Assembly: GCA_023511475.1 (NCBI GenBank)
Contig: JAIMBM010000145.1
Coordinates: 1-7,251, forward strand
DNA: 7,251 nt
Source of the DNA: Anaerolineae bacterium
GTDB taxonomy: Bacteria; Chloroflexota; Anaerolineae; SpSt-313
Reading direction: 5' to 3'
A program made the position numbers and the translations under genes. Positions 5,666 through 7,251 of the stretch are shown here, in pieces (the stretch's first letter is position 1; every line of letters begins with the position of its first letter). Under the pieces are notes generated by a model. That model was not told the DNA's origin. It saw only the letters and a list, made by a program, of their open reading frames with translations, and made no database searches.

Positions 5666-5698
5666 AGACGCAATGGCCGTACGCGGGGCGATGATGGG

Positions 5699-6508
5699 CT
5701 AGTGTGTATCCGAGCGCGGTGCGATGAGCCGGCGCAAACGCCCGAACAGGTTGTCGGAGCCACCCAGGGACATGAAGGGGACCTCTTCCCCTCTGAGGCG
5801 GCGTGCGATATTCCGAAAAGCCTGAGCGGCCGGCACCCCGATGTCGTGGGCGACGGGTGTCCCCTTGTTGGTGGACACGATGATATGCTCGTCCTCGGGG
5901 ATGATGCCGAGGAGGTCGATCCGGAGTATCTCGAGGACGTCGCTGACGTCGAGCATGTCCCCCCGGCGCACCATGTCGGGCTTGATGCGGTTGATGATGA
6001 GGCGGGCGGGCCCTTTCTCGCCGGCTTCGACGAGGCCGATGATGCGGTCGGCATCTCGCACGGCCGACACTTCCGGGGTGGTGACGATGATGACCTCGTC
6101 TGCGCCGGCGACGGCGTTCTGGAACCCCTGCTCTATGCCCGCGGGCGAATCGATGAGGATGTAGTCAAAGTCGGGCCGGAGCTGATTGCAGATCTCGACC
6201 ATCTGCCCGGGGTTGACGGCCGTCTTGTCGCGCGTCTGGGCGGCGGGCAGCAGGTACATCTCGGAGAGCCGCTTGTCGCGTATCAACGCCTGTCGCAGCC
6301 GGCAGCGGCCCTCGACGACGTCTACGAGATCGTAGACGACGCGGTTCTCCAATCCCAGGACTACGTCCAGGTTGCGCAGACCGATGTCGGCGTCGATGGC
6401 GACTACTCTCTGGCCGAGGAGGGCGAGGCATACGGCGAGGTTGGCCGTGGTCGTGGTTTTGCCTACGCCCCCTTTGCCGGACGTAATGGTAATGACGCGT
6501 CCTGGCAC
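5699..6508 (-). CDS. minD: Septum site-determining protein MinD (membrane ATPase)
   Basis: MinD is the ParA/MinD-family ATPase that binds membrane as an ATP dimer, carries MinC, and is released when MinE stimulates hydrolysis. The 269-residue product is of normal family length. It has the deviant Walker A motif GKGGVGKTT at residues 11-19 with the signature Lys12, the DADIGLRNLD switch I region at 39-48, and the Walker B-type segment YILIDSPAGIE at 116-126. The C-terminus (about 252-263, NLFGRLRRLI) is the expected amphipathic membrane-targeting helix. The start is GTG, chosen because AAAGGAGG lies 6 nt upstream and because it puts the P-loop at the usual distance. It sits 82 bases after minC and 47 bases before minE, so the three are probably co-transcribed. 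I see no sigma-70 type promoter in the minC-minD gap. Confidence 0.98.
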   Translation of the reverse strand: MPGRVITITSGKGGVGKTTTTANLAVCLALLGQRVVAIDADIGLRNLDVVLGLENRVVYDLVDVVEGRCRLRQALIRDKRLSEMYLLPAAQTRDKTAVNPGQMVEICNQLRPDFDYILIDSPAGIEQGFQNAVAGADEVIIVTTPEVSAVRDADRIIGLVEAGEKGPARLIINRIKPDMVRRGDMLDVSDVLEILRIDLLGIIPEDEHIIVSTNKGTPVAHDIGVPAAQAFRNIARRLRGEEVPFMSLGGSDNLFGRLRRLIAPRSDTH

Positions 6509-6514
6509 TGTGTT

Positions 6515-6522
6515 CCTCCTTT
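6515..6522 (-). promoter_or_regulatory. minD ribosome binding site
   Basis: AAAGGAGG on the minus strand, 6 nt before the GTG at 6508. It is a near-perfect anti-16S match and settles the non-ATG start of minD. Confidence 0.9.
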
Positions 6523-6590
6523 GCGGCGATGCAGCATCTGTTGCGCACCTGCCCGGATGGATCGAACCTGCAGGCGGTAGAGGGGGCCGC

Positions 6591-7251
6591 CTAGCCCTGC
6601 GCCTGCCATGGCTCTACGACGATGGCACCATCCCGGATGTACGCCTTCTCCGGGCCGCGCGGTCGCATGGCGCGGCCTTCCGGCGCTCGAGCGATGTAGG
6701 GGCCGATGCGCAGCTGGGTAGGAGCGAGGTAGAGGGCGCAGACGACGGCGTTCTCGTCGCCGCCCGCTCCGGCGTGCACGATGCCCCGCACCTTTCCCCA
6801 CACGATGACATCGCCGCCCGCAATGATCTCTGCTCCGGCGTTGACGTCTCCGATGATGGCCACGTGCCCCTCGTGGCGGGCTACCTGGCCAGAGCGCAGC
6901 GTGCGCCGCAGCAGGATCCCCTCGACGAAGGGGAGAGTCCTTACCTGGTTGTCGGCGTGCGCTGGCTGTGGAAGCACGAGGCCCAACCCTGCCTGCCGGC
7001 CGGCCTCCTGCGTCTCTGCATTAGTCGAGATGACCGAGACGAGAGACATCCCATGCCCGGCCAGCACTTGTGCGGCCTGCTGCAGCTCGGCGGCGCTGAC
7101 GGTCCGCGCGCCGACGTCCATCAGGACCCGCGCACCCTTGAAGAAATCGCGTGTGGCCTCCAGTCGCCCGGCGAGCCGGGCCATGGCCAGCAGCCGCCGG
7201 AGAATGTGCCCCTTCTTCAGGCAACGCGGGCAGATGGTCGAGCCATCGAGG
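6591..7251 (-). CDS. minC: Septum site-determining protein MinC (5' end beyond the window)
   Basis: MinC is the FtsZ antagonist of the Min system. MinD recruits it to the membrane, where it blocks Z-ring assembly away from midcell. The C-terminal half is the typical beta-helix: an LRSGQ motif, the MinD-contact signature of the family, is followed by GDVNAGAEIIAGGDVIVWG, then an AGAGGDENAVVCAL stretch and LRIGPYIAR. The N-terminal half has FFKGARVLMDVG, matching the N-domain strand after its first helix. An ATG lies at 7184, but starting there would cut into the N domain. The frame stays open to the edge and the 22 upstream codons include DGSTI, which resembles the family's DGL-type first strand. 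The true start is therefore probably outside the window. That extra stretch has an unusual CPRC pair. The frame ends at a TAG, 82 bases before minD. Identity is firm; the start is unknown. Confidence 0.93.
   Translation of the reverse strand, partial: LDGSTICPRCLKKGHILRRLLAMARLAGRLEATRDFFKGARVLMDVGARTVSAAELQQAAQVLAGHGMSLVSVISTNAETQEAGRQAGLGLVLPQPAHADNQVRTLPFVEGILLRRTLRSGQVARHEGHVAIIGDVNAGAEIIAGGDVIVWGKVRGIVHAGAGGDENAVVCALYLAPTQLRIGPYIARAPEGRAMRPRGPEKAYIRDGAIVVEPWQAQG

Noticed and set aside
6559..6568. Minus-strand GGTTCGATCC resembling a tRNA T-arm in the minC-minD gap
   Set aside because: The T-stem is imperfect, no matching acceptor, D or anticodon arms fit upstream, and the gap is only 82 bases, so no tRNA gene fits.
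5702..6580. Plus-strand open frame opposite minD (292 codons)
   Set aside because: It is an Asp/Val/Gly-rich mirror of minD, and a real gene with strong motifs occupies the other strand.

Overview
This is an ordinary housekeeping segment of a GC-rich bacterial chromosome. Six recognisable genes all lie on the minus strand, followed at the low-coordinate end by about 700 bases of GC-rich DNA with no convincing gene. In transcription order (high to low coordinates) they are minC (5' end cut by the window edge), minD, minE, rodA, gltX and glnS. The source is probably a rod-shaped bacterium with peptidoglycan. A phylum such as Chloroflexota would fit the high GC, MinCDE next to RodA, a GlnRS beside a GluRS, and GGGGC-type palindromic repeats between genes. 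Deinococcota or another GC-rich lineage is possible. This placement is inference; no rRNA marker is present.

Region 1 (about 7251 to 4282) is a cell-shape and division-site cluster. MinC, MinD and MinE form the oscillating inhibitor system that keeps the FtsZ ring away from the poles. RodA is the SEDS peptidoglycan glycosyltransferase of the elongation machinery. minE and rodA overlap (stop and start share bases) and are probably translationally coupled. In many bacteria mreBCD and a class B penicillin-binding protein lie just upstream of such a cluster, so they may lie beyond position 7251.

Region 2 (4281 to 776) holds two related class I aminoacyl-tRNA synthetases in tandem, GluRS then GlnRS. 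Each has its own extended -10 promoter element of identical sequence (TGGTATAAT) and a leader of about 70-80 nt that can fold into a strong hairpin almost at the predicted 5' end of the mRNA. A perfect 8-bp hairpin between the two genes is a candidate terminator for gltX. The synthetases therefore look like separate transcription units rather than members of the min-rodA operon.

Region 3 (71 to 775) is a cluster of short perfect GC-rich hairpins and short direct and inverted repeats. It looks like dispersed intergenic palindromic repeat material, possibly with a plus-strand terminator. Positions 2-70 could be the last 22 codons of a plus-strand gene, but this is weak.

I found no convincing undescribed system. 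The points most worth a second look are the paired promoter and leader-hairpin arrangement of the two synthetase genes, the hairpin cluster at 120-665, and the unusual Cys-containing N-terminal stretch of MinC at the window edge.
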